From the NCBI GenBank assembly GCA_024500155.1, contig CM044858.1, positions 5,518,001 to 5,582,000 of the forward strand: a stretch of 64,000 nucleotides of DNA, written 5' to 3'. Of this stretch, positions 31,940-45,100 are shown piece by piece (position 1 is the stretch's first letter; each line of letters begins with the position of its first letter). The position numbers were made by a program, and so were the translations under genes. This DNA comes from Chenopodium formosanum. Lineage: Eukaryota > Streptophyta > Magnoliopsida > Caryophyllales > Amaranthaceae. The notes beneath the pieces are model-generated. The model was given only the letters and a program-made list of their open reading frames with translations. It ran no database searches and was not told where the DNA came from.

Positions 31940-33132
31940 TCAGCTAGACATGAACGAACTGAAAAATGTAATTGTGTCATCGAGTGCTTCAATGAAATGA
32001 TCAACATCCTCCTTGGTGTTGTAGAAGTATAAACTAGCACGAGCACTGGCATTTGTTCCTATATAACGATGCAAAGGCTGCGCACAATGGTGACCTGACC
32101 TGATGGCCACTCCATGCTGAAGAAAAAATGAGAAACACAAGTTTAAATTTTTCTGTTCTTTTCAGTAATACACAGGCTACAGCAATAGCAAAAAAATAAA
32201 GGGAGAGAAGAAGGAAATCATACAGGCTTCAGAAAAAACAACATGTTTGCTACTAAGATTAGTTAAAATGTGCTGAGAATCAAGATGATCCTCGGTTATT
32301 CTCTCACTAGAGCATAAGATTTAAGAGAATTAAAAAGACACTTGAGAACTCATGATGACAACGGCCAATCAGATGAGGGGAACTAGTGTGGAAATCACCA
32401 ATTACAAGGTTACAAGGAGGCATAGATTGATTCGTTGTAAAATGGCTCAAAAAGGGTTTTCCATCACATGAGATTAGGCTGAATTGCTGAAATAAAGGAT
32501 AAATATTTTGTACCTGTTGATCTAGAAACGTGGCAATATCAGTTGGATGTATGTTCTCCACATTAAATGAACATAGAGCAGCTCGTTGGACTGTCTGGGA
32601 TGGCTTAGGGCCATATATCCGAACTTTAGGGACAGAAGCTAGCTTTCCATATAGATAGTTAGCCAATTCCACCTGGAGAAATTTATGAAACTTCAGATAA
32701 GTAACGCAGTATTAACATTGCATTTTACAAAACCATAAGATATTGAAGCTTCAATCGTCAATAATATCTGAGATTACTCAAGTGAATATTTGACTTACTA
32801 CCTTTGGTGAATTAAACGCGGCAATAAGCAGGGAATATTAAGAATTTAGAGGAGAAGAGGGAAAACTTTACATTAGTTATTCATTAAGGAAGATGACAGG
32901 GGCTCTAAGCATTCGAGAGGCTTAGATTCTCTCCTAAGAAAAGACATAGCATCACACAATTAACACTCTCTCTAGAGCTCTCCCTTTTATTCCATTCACT
33001 GCATCAACACTGCATTTTAACAAACCTGCCACAAGCTGCTTTCTGGCAAAAATTTATTAACCTTTCCTTATTACCCTTGGGATCGCTTGCATACTTTGGG
33101 ACGAATCATTACACTACCCTCCAAGAATATGA

Positions 33133-33163
<31 letters not shown>

Positions 33164-36100
33164 CATTTACTAGCTTCACTAATATGAGCCTCCGGCCTCC
33201 ACATCATATAGTTTAAGTAAGGAGTTAAAACTGTTTTATTTCCATTAGTTAAACCATCGACAAAGAAAACACTATATAGAGGGTTGTGGGAACTGGGAAC
33301 AGCTTAGCTATAGCCATCTACTGACATAATCAATAATAACACCTTGCACAGCTATAGTTAGAAGCCTATGCTACTAGGAAACCCTTCAAAGAGAGAAAAT
33401 TTGTCCATATAAAGTTCGTACACCAAAGATTAAAAGTTGAAAGCCCTTGAAACTTTAAGCTTCACTCAATTTGGGCTTCAGTAGCTTTAATATTTTGAAA
33501 CTCCATAGGCATGCATTCAAATGAAATTCCCAATTGGACCAGGGCATGAGTCACATGACTTTAGTAACTCATATAACAATGAAAGTATACAAGGCTGTAA
33601 AGAGGAAAAAAAAAACTTATGCCATAAGGGTGTTATACTAAAGATGTATACTGAAACAAACCTCATAATTATGTATCTTCTCCATGCCAATTTCTGACAG
33701 ATAATCTATAGCTGCTCCTAAGCCAATAGCCTCTCCAATTGCTGGTGTTCCAGCCTCAAATCTGACTCAGACAGATAGAAACATATTATCAGAACAAAAC
33801 CTAGAACCAGCACATAACAATTCATATCGGCAACACAAGCCAAATGGAAAATCTCACATTTTTTATGCATTTTCATGTATAGCATAAAACTGAAATTTTC
33901 AGTGGCAAATCAAGATGCACTAGTTATAAGAAACATGCTACATTTAAATATTCAATCAGCATTCTAAGCTAGGAAAATCTCACATTTTTTAAGCATGTTC
34001 ATGCAGAGCATAAAACCAAATTTTCAGTGGCAAATCAAGATGCATTACTTATAAGAAACCTGCTATTCAAATATTCAATCAGCATTCTAAGCTAGGAAGG
34101 TTAATATGATATGGTAGCAATTGCAAAAGAGCGCAAAAATAATGTTACGAAGAGCTTTTAATTTGGCTTGGAAACTCTATATACTTCTGCTGCTAATTAT
34201 TCGCTAAAAAAAGACACCTACCTGGATGGCGGGTCAGCATAGGTGGAGTGGTCCAAATATACATCAGCAATCATTTCGCCACCACCTAGTGGATTCATAT
34301 TCAGGCAATTAACCAGAGTAAGAAGAATAACAGTGCCTCTAGGCTCTAGCTGTAGCTAGTGTCAAGAGAAATTAATTATTTACTAGGCATAAAAAAAAAA
34401 TAACAAATAAAATAAAATAAAAAATACAAACAAACAAACAAACAAAACCCCTACCTAAGAAAGGAGGCATGGCTGCCAAGAGTTCTTCTTTTCCATATAG
34501 GAATCCAACACCTGTAGGTCCACACATCTGAAGCATTGTTCACTCATTGTTTAAATAGATTTCAATAATGATTGCTAATGTAAATAAGGAAAAACCAAAC
34601 CTTGTGAGAAGAAGCAACAAGAAAATCAGCATCAAGGCTCTGTACATCAACTACCATATGTGGAACACTTTGACAAGCATCTACTAAGACCTTTGCTCCA
34701 ACACCATGGGCTGAACGCACTATATCAACTATGGGGAGAGTCGAAGCTACAAGAGATGAATTGAAAAGTATCAATTAATCAGGAACCTTATGCAAGAAAG
34801 AACAAAAAAAAAATAAAATAAATAAAAAAAGACACTTTGTTCAGTCCTCAACCATGATTCAATCTATGCAATAATTTGATAGAGATACTCCAACTCTCAA
34901 AGTTTGTAATTGAGGAACCTTCTTAGAATTTTTTTTATATCAGGTACCCACTACAAGATGTAAACTTTTTTTAAAAATAAAAGTTTATGTCATCAATAGT
35001 CTTCACAGATATATGCTCAAGTACAATGATTGTGTATCTCGGAAAAGGACAAAAAATCTTCCAACACTAAAATTCGATCTTCAGTTGCACACTTGTGCAT
35101 AGGGAGCCTTGCAAAATCAATGCTAAGTCAGAGACGAGTATTCTTTCTGAAAATACACCAAAACTCAAGGACCTTAGTGAATATTTCCCAATAGTGTACA
35201 AGAGTGCTGCCACTCAATAATCAGCCTATTACCAAAGAGTGTAAACAAAGATAATTGTCTGACATCAGTTTTAACTACATATCCCAGTTATGGTATGTTT
35301 GGATAAAGAAATGGGAAAGAAAAGAAGGAGAGGGAGGTGAAGGGGAGGAAAGAGAAGGGGAGGGGAGGGAAGAAAGATGAGTTTTCCTTCCAAATCTCTC
35401 CATTGTTAAATAGATTAATTTCTTACAATCTCAACCTTGAGTTCCCTCCATTTCTCTCCCCTCCAATTCCCTTCCTTTCTCATTTGCTATCCAAATAAAG
35501 GAGAATCCATCCCTTTATTTCCCTTCTCTTCCTTTCCCTCCATTTCCTTCAATCCAAACATAGTTTTAGTGTTCCCCTAGTGATAGGTCCCTAATCCTAA
35601 TGTATTTTTTCTTACCTTAAAAAATATAAAACTGAGATTGTTAGTTACAAAAGAACCATCAAGCACAAATTAGCTTTGCATACCAAGCACATTCGAGACG
35701 TGATGAACAACCACAAGCTTTGTCTTTTTTGACAATAACTCCAATAGTTTCATGGCGTCAGGAGCTTCATCTTCAGTCAAACTCACAAATTTCAAAACGG
35801 CACCGGTTTTCTCAGCTACAATTTGCCATGGAACAATAGCACTATGATGTTCTGCAACAGTAAGGATGATCTGCAAGCAAATTTGTAGCAGAAAAAGAAT
35901 CAGACTTATATTACAAAATTTATCATTGTCCCCACTCCTCAACTCTCAAGTAGTTTAGACACTTATGCCACTATCATTGTCTTAGTAGTAAGTAGAATAG
36001 AATTTGAGGAAGGGAACGACTTTACTTATATCCACTCTCGCTTACTTCCAAAGAATTATACAGATATAAGTTTTTCCAATTTAAAAACTCTGACTGCTTT

Positions 36101-38052
36101 AAAAAAATTTAGTTTGTTCTGTTGGAAGTTACTCTCTATGTACCATAAACTAGGCCATAGTTTCCACTTTTCCTATCAAGAAAATGGGGAAATCAACGAA
36201 GCTCACATCATTGACATAATTCACACTAAATATGTTTACCATCAAGAATTGCCAAGTCATCAGTTTCAGACAAATTTTAAGGATGGATGTAGTAGCATAC
36301 CTCATCACCAGCTCTTATATTAGAGAGGCCCCATGAGTAAGCCACTAAATTGATTGCTTCTGTAGCGTTTCTCGTGAAAATAATCTCACTAGACTCTTTG
36401 GCGTTAATGAATGTTGCCACCTTCTTCCTCGCTTGCTCGTATCCATCCGTTGCCCTCGCACTGAAATATAAGATTCAACAATTTAGCACCAATATCGAAG
36501 ACAGGAAAGGAAACATAGCCAACATTAATGAATTCCTTGTCTTTAAGAACCTCAACTGCTTATCAGAATTTTCAAAGAAGAATTAAATTCTTAGGGGAAA
36601 GAAGACTGTGATAAGAACAGCTCTAAGCAAGGCATCAGCACCTCAAAAAGTGTATCCCTCTGTGCACATTTGAATTGTATTCTTCATAATAGGTTTGCAA
36701 AGCCTTCAACACAGCTGATGGCTTCTGAGAAGTTGCGGCATTGTCCAAGTAGACAAGCTTTCGTCCATTAACCTCCTGCAGCATAGTGAAGTAACCCAAC
36801 ATTACAACAACTTTCACAACAATCCACTAATCTCATCAGAATCAAATCACAATCCATTGTATATCACAATAGGTACACCACCATATATATTATTTGAACA
36901 CAGACAAAAGAGAGTCAAAACCCATATAAGCCCGAGAAATCTGATAGCAAATCAGTGATAGAGTACAATGTAAATAAGGATTAATTCCTTCTATGTCAAC
37001 TTGCAATAAAAGTATAATCACTGATAGAGTACAATCATCCCACCTCATATCCTTGACATGGAAACAAGAATAATTGTACAAGTCCTCATATTACGACTAC
37101 CAAAATAAAAACAAACACCCTCTCATTTTCTCTCTCATTCCAAATATTGAAAACCACCAATACCATAAAACTAGGCTATTTATTCACCCTCAAATTACCT
37201 CCAACCCAAGGAAATGATTCTCCCTCTATATATACCGGTTTAATGATCACATTACTAGTCCAAATTACAATATCAATACGATACCCGAGCATTATTTCCG
37301 AATGTTTTCCTAAATTGAGAGTAACTAATTCCATACCCTTGTTACCCTCCTTAACCCAATGGAAAAACATCATGCTACCCTCCTTAATCTCCCTCTTTCC
37401 CTCATTTGATTCCATTCCATTCCATTACAACACTAAACATATCATTACTTTCACTCTATCTCGTTCGATACTATTCCATTCCGTTTCCTCTGAACATATC
37501 AAACATTTGATTTACTTACTACCACAAGCTATCATGACACCATGAACTTCATACCCCAGAAACAGAACACTAATTCCAATTTCCAAATACATAAAAATGG
37601 CCAATTAGACAAAACTAACACACTTAATTAACAAATTAATCTAGCTCAAATCCCGTCTACATCATTAACTTTGCGACTCCCAAATAAAAATAAAAAAATT
37701 GCAACATAATTCATCAAAGTATCCCCACAAAAATAAATAAATACCAAATGACATGATAATTGAATTAAATTACACCCAAAACAGAAAGAAAAAATATACA
37801 AAATCAAATCTTTAAAAGAAAAACCTGGTGAAGAATGGGAAAATCAGGGCGAGTGGAATGGCCAAGAGAAAGGGATTGATTATGGGTGACAATTGAAGCA
37901 GAAGCTGAAGAAGAAGAAGAAGAGAAAGAAGCAGGAAATAAAGGAGATGATCTTCTGAGGCAAATTCGGGTAGACCCGGAAAAGGGATTCGGGTTAAAGA
38001 GGAGATAATTGAGTGAAGTTGAGGGCTTCAGAGTTACACCTCCCAATCCCAT
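31940..38052 (-). CDS. NFS2: Chloroplast cysteine desulfurase (CpNifS/SufS-like)
   Basis: Ten exons on the minus strand: 37825-38052, 36642-36775, 36301-36460, 35684-35870, 34601-34746, 34455-34527, 34222-34285, 33662-33761, 32514-32672, 31940-32116. They sum to 475 residues; Arabidopsis NFS2 is of similar size. The enzyme is PLP-dependent, taking sulfur from cysteine (or Se from selenocysteine) to supply plastid Fe-S assembly with SUFE. Exon 1 is a Ser/Arg-rich, acid-poor transit peptide (~1-65). The class V aminotransferase fold follows: LVYLDNAATSQKP, HRGIHFLSARAT, TRNATEAINLVA, AEHHSAIVPWQ, VDACQSVPH and the PLP-lysine K285 in ASSHK. It then has GPTGVGFLYG, GGGEMI, FEAGTPAIGEA and the active-site Cys428 in RSGHHCAQPLH. 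That short group II-type context is typical of SufS. Diverges from the DUO1-like gene; introns hold repeats. Confidence 0.97.
33136..33163. repeat. Poly-T run in NFS2 intron
   Basis: Uninterrupted T-run of about 28 bases within the intron between exons 8 and 9. Possibly an old retroelement tail, otherwise simple slippage. Confidence 0.6.
35296..35570. mobile_element. Foldback MITE-like repeat, copy 2 (275 bp)
   Basis: In an NFS2 intron. Left end TGTTTGGATAAAGAAATGGG, right end TTCCTTCAATCCAAACA, with G-rich left and C-rich right arms pairing (GGAGGGAAG/CTTTCCCTCC). Relative of the copy at 27680-27892. Confidence 0.7.
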
Positions 38053-38332
38053 TTTTCTTATCTTTCGATGGATTTAGATTCGGGTTGTGTTCAACAATAC
38101 AAGAAATACCGCTATAAGCTTTAATACGTGAGAAGGAAAAAAAAATATTTATAATATTCCTTTTTCATTAATATTGGAAATTGGAAATACTACTACCATT
38201 TCTCTAGTTTTATAATTTGGAAATTAGAAATACAATTTCATTATTATTATTAATCATGGAGTAACATTATTGGACCGTCTCAATTTATAATTTGTAATAT
38301 CTCTAGAAAAAAAAACACTCACTTTTCTTATG

Positions 38333-38751
38333 ATAAATATATAGATATACTTGATGATTGATTAATTACTCATCACTGATGCAAATGAATTTCTAATCGG
38401 CAACAAAATAAATATATTGATATACTTGATGATTGATTAATTGAGGGTCTGTTCTGTTCACCTTATTTTCACTTATTTCAGGTGTAATAAGTTCAGATAA
38501 GTTCAGTTAAGTTCAGATAAGTTCAGATCAGGTCTAATAAGTTTTAATAAGGGTTAACCAAGTACAAATTACATCTAAAATAAGTTTTAATAAGGTCTAA
38601 TAAGTTCAGATAAATTCAGATAAGTTCAGGTAAGTTCAGATAAGTTCAGATAAGTTAAGATTAGTTCAGATCAGTGAAAATCAGGTGAATAGAACACACC
38701 CTGAATGCTCATCGTTGATGCAAATGAATTTCTAATCGGCAACAAAATAAA
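38333..38751. repeat. 75-bp tandem duplication split by a MITE
   Basis: Unit 1 (38333-38407) and unit 2 share ATAAATATAT..GATATACTTGATGATTGATTAATT and then CTCATC..TGATGCAAATGAATTTCTAA and CGGCAACAAAATAA. The second unit is interrupted after TTAATTGA (38444) and resumes near 38702, so the element at 38445-38701 inserted after the duplication. Confidence 0.85.
38445..38701. mobile_element. PIF/Harbinger (Tourist-like) MITE, 257 bp
   Basis: Ends GGGTCTGTTCTGTTCACCTT and, inverted, AATCAGGTGAATAGAACACA CCC; TGA target duplication (38442-38444 and 38702-38704). The interior consists of AAGTTCAGAT 10-mers repeated many times. Same family as 2661-2816 and 46711-46917. Located in the shared upstream region of NFS2 and the DUO1-like gene. 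Confidence 0.85.
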
Positions 38752-39584
38752 AACACACAGGTGTTTCAAAAAAAAAAACACGGGTTAATGTAGAAGGTCT
38801 CACAACTTCACAAGCCAAATCAGAGTGCTTTGTTTGCTTTAATTAATAATACGTGTCTTATTCCTTTTTATGTCATTCACATCTTTTAAGCCAAGAAGTG
38901 AAAAATAAAAAAAAAAATACTTATTTCATGAATGATGTTCTTAATTATGATACAAAGAGTCTAGCCAAGTTCTTATTTAACTAGCTTGGCAATAAACCGG
39001 TGATTGAACAGCATAGGGTACCTTGTTAAAATTCCCGAATTTAAGACCAAAACATGTTTCAAATGGTCCTAAAAGTTGAAGTTAGAATCAAATTCCAAAA
39101 GTTTTATATTAAACCCCATCATTTTATTTTTATATTCAGGAATGAATTGTTGTCATTTTCTTTAGGCTTTACTTTTTTTTTTTTTTTTTTTGAATTGTTT
39201 ATAAATTTGGGCTTAAATGACATTTACTTCAAGCCCACGTTTGGCTTTTTTAGATATTTCAAGCCACATTTTTTTTGACAAATATTTCAAGCCACTTAAA
39301 AATTAAATAAAAATAAAGTCTCATTTTCCACGTCCCTCTTAAAATTAAAATTAATTAATAAAATTTCAAAAAAAAAAAAAAAAAGAATCCAAGAATATAT
39401 CACCAATAGAAAATAGAAATGACTCTAATGAGGGTTGAAGAGGAGCGAAAAAATAGGGGAATGTGGGAGTGTGGGACAACAATTACACCCTCTCATAAGC
39501 ACATCAACCAACACTTTAACCGTCACTTTCCATTTTCACAATTTCAATTATCCTCTCTCAAACTCAAATACATACTCCAACAAA
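38752..39584. other. Upstream region of the DUO1-like gene
   Basis: Non-coding. Has a T-run (39173-39191) and an A-run (39366-39384). The leader of the MYB transcript probably lies in the last ~150 bp. No strong TATA box recognised. Confidence 0.4.
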
Positions 39585-41678
39585 ATGGAGGACTGTACTA
39601 ATTTCAACGGCAAATCCAAGAAATACTACTATTACAACAACAAAAATAATACGAGTAGTAGTAACAATAGTACTAATAATACGATTGAAGGTGGTTTAGG
39701 CGTAATGATTAGAAAAGGGCCGTGGAAACCCGAAGAAGATCAAGTTTTAATTAACCATGTTAAGAATTATGGTCCTCGTGACTGGAGCTCCATTCGATCC
39801 AAAGGTCTTCTTCAACGTACTGGCAAATCGTGTCGTCTTCGTTGGGTTAATAAACTTCGTCCCAATTTAAAAAAGTACGTATGCTTTCTATTTTATTTTA
39901 TTCCTTTGTAGTTTGTATCTAGTGTAACGAATTAACGATCATGTATGTCCTTTTTAATGTTTCAATGTTATGAACGTACAAGTTTGTGTTCATGGTAATA
40001 TTTTTAGGTCGTGAAGCAATCCTTTGGGCAGGCTTTATTCAGGTCGTGTAGTTGATCCCATTATTTTCTACATTTACATTTTCCCATATTCATATGGTTC
40101 ATATTGTTGTTTCGATATATTGTTTGAGTTCAATTTGTTAAAAGAAGAGTAACTACTTGGAGAAAAAGTTATTTTTTACTGTGTAATGTTAAATACTGTT
40201 ATTAGTATTTCATAAATTAGTAAGTTTTGTTTTCAGTACTTTTCATCCTCTATCCAAATTCCAGTCTCAAAAATTTGTTAATTTCTTCTAGTAATCTATT
40301 AAATTGATTAATTCAAATCGGTTTTGATTAATTTTTGGTGTAATCTTTGTTGAATATGTGTTCCATAATTTCTGATCGATTAATATTTTTTTTAGTGGGT
40401 GCAAGTTTACAGCAGAAGAAGAAAGAATGGTGATAGAATTGCAGGGAGAATTTGGGAATAAATGGGCGAAAATCGCGACATATTTAGCAGGAAGAACTGA
40501 TAATGATGTGAAGAATTTTTGGAGTAGCAGGCAAAAGAGATTGGCTAGGCTTTTGCACTCTCAATCTCCTACTCATCGTTTTAATAAGAAGCACAAATCT
40601 TCTGCTTCTGCTTCTACTTCCAAGGATCGTCCTCACTTTCGCGAGGTAAACATTTTTCTTTTATTACGTTTGTTATCCGTGCTTCGGATTTTTTTTTTTT
40701 TTTTTTCGCTTATATAAAATATAAGAATGTCACGTTTATGCCTGTTAGAATGTTTGGTATTAATATTGATCAAACATATCCTTAATTAAATGGAGTGGTG
40801 GAAAGAGGATGAACTTGATAGTGAAACTTAATTTGACATAATTTAAGTTGAGTATATAAATGATTCGAAGCATGGTAATTTTTACTAAGTACTTTGTAAA
40901 CTTGTGTTTAATATTGATTGTTTATATGTTTATAAAGCATTAAATTTTTAAAATTTAACAAGGTCATATGATGGTGTGAAATAGTTTTATCAATTTTCCA
41001 TAATCATTTTTAAATTATGGATATTATGTAAATATATAGAGTGATTACTCTAATGATGTTTGAGTATGACAGAGTTGTTCTATCAGACAACCACTTCATG
41101 TTGTTTTATTGAAGTTATTCACATGTATTAAAGTTTAAAATCGACTTTCTTCTGATTTTCAGGTCTCCAAGAATTCTTCAATGGAGGGAGAATCATCCTC
41201 CAAAGCACAATCTCTTAACTCGTCTTCTAACAGCAGCACAGGCAAGAACGCCATGGAACTGATACCGTTTCCTGGTTCAATTGACCACAGTTGTCCGTGT
41301 TTTGAAGCTAACAACGGAAATTCTCTTGATCCAATTCCCTTGAACACATACTACAACCATACGGAGTTGCAACTACTAGAAATGCCTTCTTTTCCCTCGA
41401 TTCCACCCATCCAAACAGACTTTCCATTCCTTCGAGAAACACAGGAGCTCATTGATAGGCTTGATTATAGCTTTTTTGCACCCTTTGGATACATAAATGA
41501 GCCTGCACTCATCAATGATGGGGTTCACCTTTTTTCGTGCTTTGGTGGAGGTGGTATGAATGGTGAAACAAGAGTCAAGCGGGAGGACAACCATGCAGCA
41601 CCTGACAGTTTTTTCGATGACTTCCCATCAGATGTGTTTGATGAGATAGAGCCATTATCAAGCCCTCCTGGCTGGTAG
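39585..41678 (+). CDS. DUO1: R2R3-MYB transcription factor, DUO1-like
   Basis: Three exons: 39585-39874, 40396-40645, 41163-41678; 351 residues. The ATG (MEDCTNFNGK) is the first in frame and has a good context (ACAAAATGG). A Tyr/Asn/Ser-rich leader (11-33) precedes the R2 repeat (44-95: KGPWKPEEDQVLINHVKNYG, DWSSIRSKGLLQRTGKSCRL, RWVNKLRPNLKN) and R3 (97-146: GCKFTAEEERMVIELQGEFG, NKWAKIATYLAGRTDNDVKN, FWSSRQKRLAR). These sequences, including WVNKLRPNLKNGCKF, are characteristic of DUO1 (MYB125), the male-germline regulator that drives sperm cell specification and generative cell division in Arabidopsis pollen. The intron falls between LK and N97. The C-terminus is acidic and ends DVFDEIEPLSSPPGW, like the DUO1 activation tail. 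A miR159-like site lies in exon 1. The call rests on the DNA-binding domain; orthology needs a tree. Confidence 0.9.
39783..39803 (+). promoter_or_regulatory. miR159-like target site in the DUO1-like ORF
   Basis: The 21 bases over codons WSSIRSK read TGGAGCTCCATTCGATCCAA A. The perfect complement of miR159 is TAGAGCTCCCTTCAATCCAA A, so there are three differences, two of them G:U-type or conservative positions. Arabidopsis DUO1/MYB125 is an established miR159 target, so conservation of the site is expected. Whether cleavage occurs here is inferred. Confidence 0.7.
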
Positions 41679-42195
41679 ATAGGATCATCTGTTCAGCTAA
41701 CCTGTAGCTTATGTTCTGACAAAATTTAGCAGATTTCCTGTAGTTCTGGTAGTTTAACCTTTTTTTTTTTTTTCCTCAAAGACACTCCTGACTTATCTTG
41801 TACTCTGATAGTCTGATTTATTTACTTCAGTGCTAAACATCTGCATCTGATTTATGAACTCTCTTTATCTAGTTAAGATGATTTTAATTCTAAATAGGTT
41901 ATGAATCTTATGATTGAGACTTTGAAGAACTAATTCTAACTATGTGTCGAGGGTGAAGAAAGAAGATGAAACAAATTGCTCGTGTAAACCTATAACCTCA
42001 ATGTTTTGTACAATGATGCTTCAGACCAACATCTTGTACATCTGGTAATCTGAAGCTTTGTTGAAATATACTGTAATATAAAAGGCTACAGATGACAATG
42101 AATGGCTCAAGTCTTCCGTATACCAGACTGAATGTAGCGGCAAACAATTATTCATAAATCATAGCACCCTGAGTCCTTATGTTGGGATCAATGGA
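41679..42195. other. Convergent 3' region between MYB and histidine-phosphatase genes
   Basis: Non-coding; probable 3' UTRs of both convergent genes. A T-run occurs at 41760-41774. Confidence 0.45.
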
Positions 42196-45100
42196 TCATA
42201 CACCATCAGCCAAGCTATTTGATGGCGTGTAACCAACACCAGTTACGAGTGGTTCCGTGAGCAACTGAAAGCTTCCAGCAGTAACTGACCCGTTTTCTCC
42301 AAAGGTGATATGTCTTCTTGCATGAGAGTAAGCACAATAGTTTACTTCATAAACAGTAACATCTCTCTTAAATGTTGAAATTGATGTTCCAACACCTTCC
42401 CCTGCATATCAACAAAAAAATAAGTCTAATAGTGAGAAACTTCCGTTCAGAAGTATGCAATTATGCATGAGTGATTGAGTGAAGATCTCAGCAACTCACT
42501 GAAAATGACTGTCAATTATGAAAAAGAATTGCAGAAATGTAACAGAAATGAATACAAGCATGCCAATTACACTCAGGCCCCTTCAACTCTCTTCACTTCA
42601 CACTTAAACCAGAAAAGGTGCAATCACCCTAGCTCACTATGTACTCTACCTAAGATCATTTGGGCCTCTTCAGAGAGTATTACGGGGAGACATCCGAGAC
42701 AAGGAACGTGTCATACTAGGCGTGAACAAGAGAAAAAGCAGTACAGGACTTTTCAACATTATGAAATATCTTCTGGTTAAATTTAATATACTTCATAGTT
42801 TATACCAATTTGCCATTAGTAGTTTGTGCATAGCAATGGTCAACTTTTAGTAAAAATACAGCCTTTTAAGGTACGCCATTTAAAACATACAAAATTTAAT
42901 AAAAAAAAATTGCAACAAATAAAGCTTACCATGTGTAACTAGCAACAAATTTTCTCTAGGGTATTTATCTGCAAGTGCCTGGATGACATGCTCGTATCTG
43001 CTCCTAGAACCAAAAACTGTTTCTTGCCACCGTGGCATCTATATTTGATCCAAGAGAGAGTTCAAGTGAGAACAAAATTATGTGTATTCACAAATATACT
43101 TTTAGTAGATCATTCCCAGGTAAAGAAAGATGGTTAGTTACCTCTTGATAAATTCTTTCAACAGTATTATCTACAGTTCCAGCAGGAAACATAGCTTCAA
43201 GCTCGGAAATATTAAAGCGAAAAACACCATCTTTAGGAGCATATTCAGGTCTTATAGCTTCTCTGCACAGCATCTCACACAACCCATACTCAATAGAAAC
43301 CTGCAAGGTGTTGGGAGGAATTACACAATTAGCTCGAATGGCAAATCCATGTTCCCTCTATTTTTACAGTTTTTGATCGCTTCAGAGTTAAATACTTGCG
43401 TAGTTATAATTAAAGCAGGTTCATCAATCATTACTCAAATACAATTGCTATAATGATGCTCCCGCACAAATCTCAGTCTCAGTCTAGAAAAAAAAAAAAA
43501 AAAAGGGGGGGCAAATTTTAAAATTTGTCACCAAAGCAGAGTAGGCAAAAGAGGAAGAACAAATCTTTTTGATGATTAGGGAGAAGCCGGAGAACCACTA
43601 TTTAAGTAATACTTAACAGCTACTATCACTTCAGCAGCTTCAAAACCTAGTTGAACATATTGTACCATGACACTAATCAAACACCAAGGGCTGCACACCA
43701 TTCCTTTCAACTGACTAAAAAATATAATTCACATATAACTTAAGTTTAATTATGCTGAAAATTGTGATTAAGAAAGAAAAAGATAGCCAAATAAGGCAAA
43801 GCCGACATGTCTGGATCAGACCATTACACGAACAAAATATTGCTAATGCAAGTGAGAGAGGCACATTTTAGGGATCTTAAAATATATGATGATAATGAAG
43901 TTCAATGAAGGTGAGAGGAAACAAAGAGAGAGTAAAAATGGAATAATTACTGATATATAAGATGATCAAATTGACAAAACAGCCTCTTAGGCCCTCTTTG
44001 TCCATACTATATGCACAACTCTAAAACTAATCAATGCCACAAGCAGAGGTAAACAGCCCAGGACCCAAACTCCCAGATATTAACTACAAAGTTCCATAAT
44101 TGGTATTTGTTAGGAGTGCCAATCAGAATATGCAAGACCATGAGTCTGCCTAAACAAAGAATCAGTTCGTTAACGAACTAAGAGAGGAAATATAGAGTGG
44201 TAATTCCACTTTGTGTAGGGGCCTTCATCCTTTCCTGCTATATTTATTCACCAATGAACCAATTTTCTGTTTAGTTTTTCTCAATATAATGCTCCGGTGA
44301 TGACTTTCAGCAATTTCTTAAAAAAATAATAATGAAGGTGACAGACTAATGCAACTTTCTATTGACTTATTGAGAATAAAACCAAAGAATTTCTCTAAAT
44401 TCTTGATTAGCCAATACAAAAAAAACACATCATTTTGATATAGATGTTGTCATTTTCTAAAGTTGTACAGGAGAGATAAACCTTCAAAATATTCATTTAA
44501 TTTACATCCGACAGGACTGACACCCTACTTCCCAGTCTCTATTTTATTCTAGCGATACTGATAGCAACAACCTACAATATCCAAGACCCTTTAAAAAGAG
44601 AAAAAACTTCCTGATTTCCTAGGTTGTATCATCTACATCTATGGCATGGCCTTTCAAGAACTAAGCCAATCCATTTTGCTTTACTGATATCCGATGACAG
44701 GCCACATGATTACAAATTTAGAGTACATTCTCCACATTTACAAGTCTTACTGTCTATCTCTACACCTCCATGGCTCCACCACCCTTTTCCTTCCAAAATT
44801 TTCTTCTAGCTCTCCCTCAATATCACACTCTTTATGCAGTCACAACTCTCATTCCTCTTGGAATTCGTAAACCCAATTTCCAAACACCAAATAAGCTTCT
44901 TTCATCAATCTACATCTCCAATCCGAAAAAGTTGTCCCTCATTTCTCAATATGTCACAAAGCTTTTCACATCCAGTATTAGGATTCATCCCAAAATCGAA
45001 TCTTCCGTAACACAGCACACACATTTAACCAGCACCTCAATCAAAATTGCTTACATCTTGATTCAGTAAATACCAGTAATTAGCCAGACAGAACATAATC

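Noticed and set aside
39435..39584. Upstream extension of the DUO1-like ORF
   Set aside because: The extension starts with TTG, not ATG; the first in-frame ATG is at 39585.
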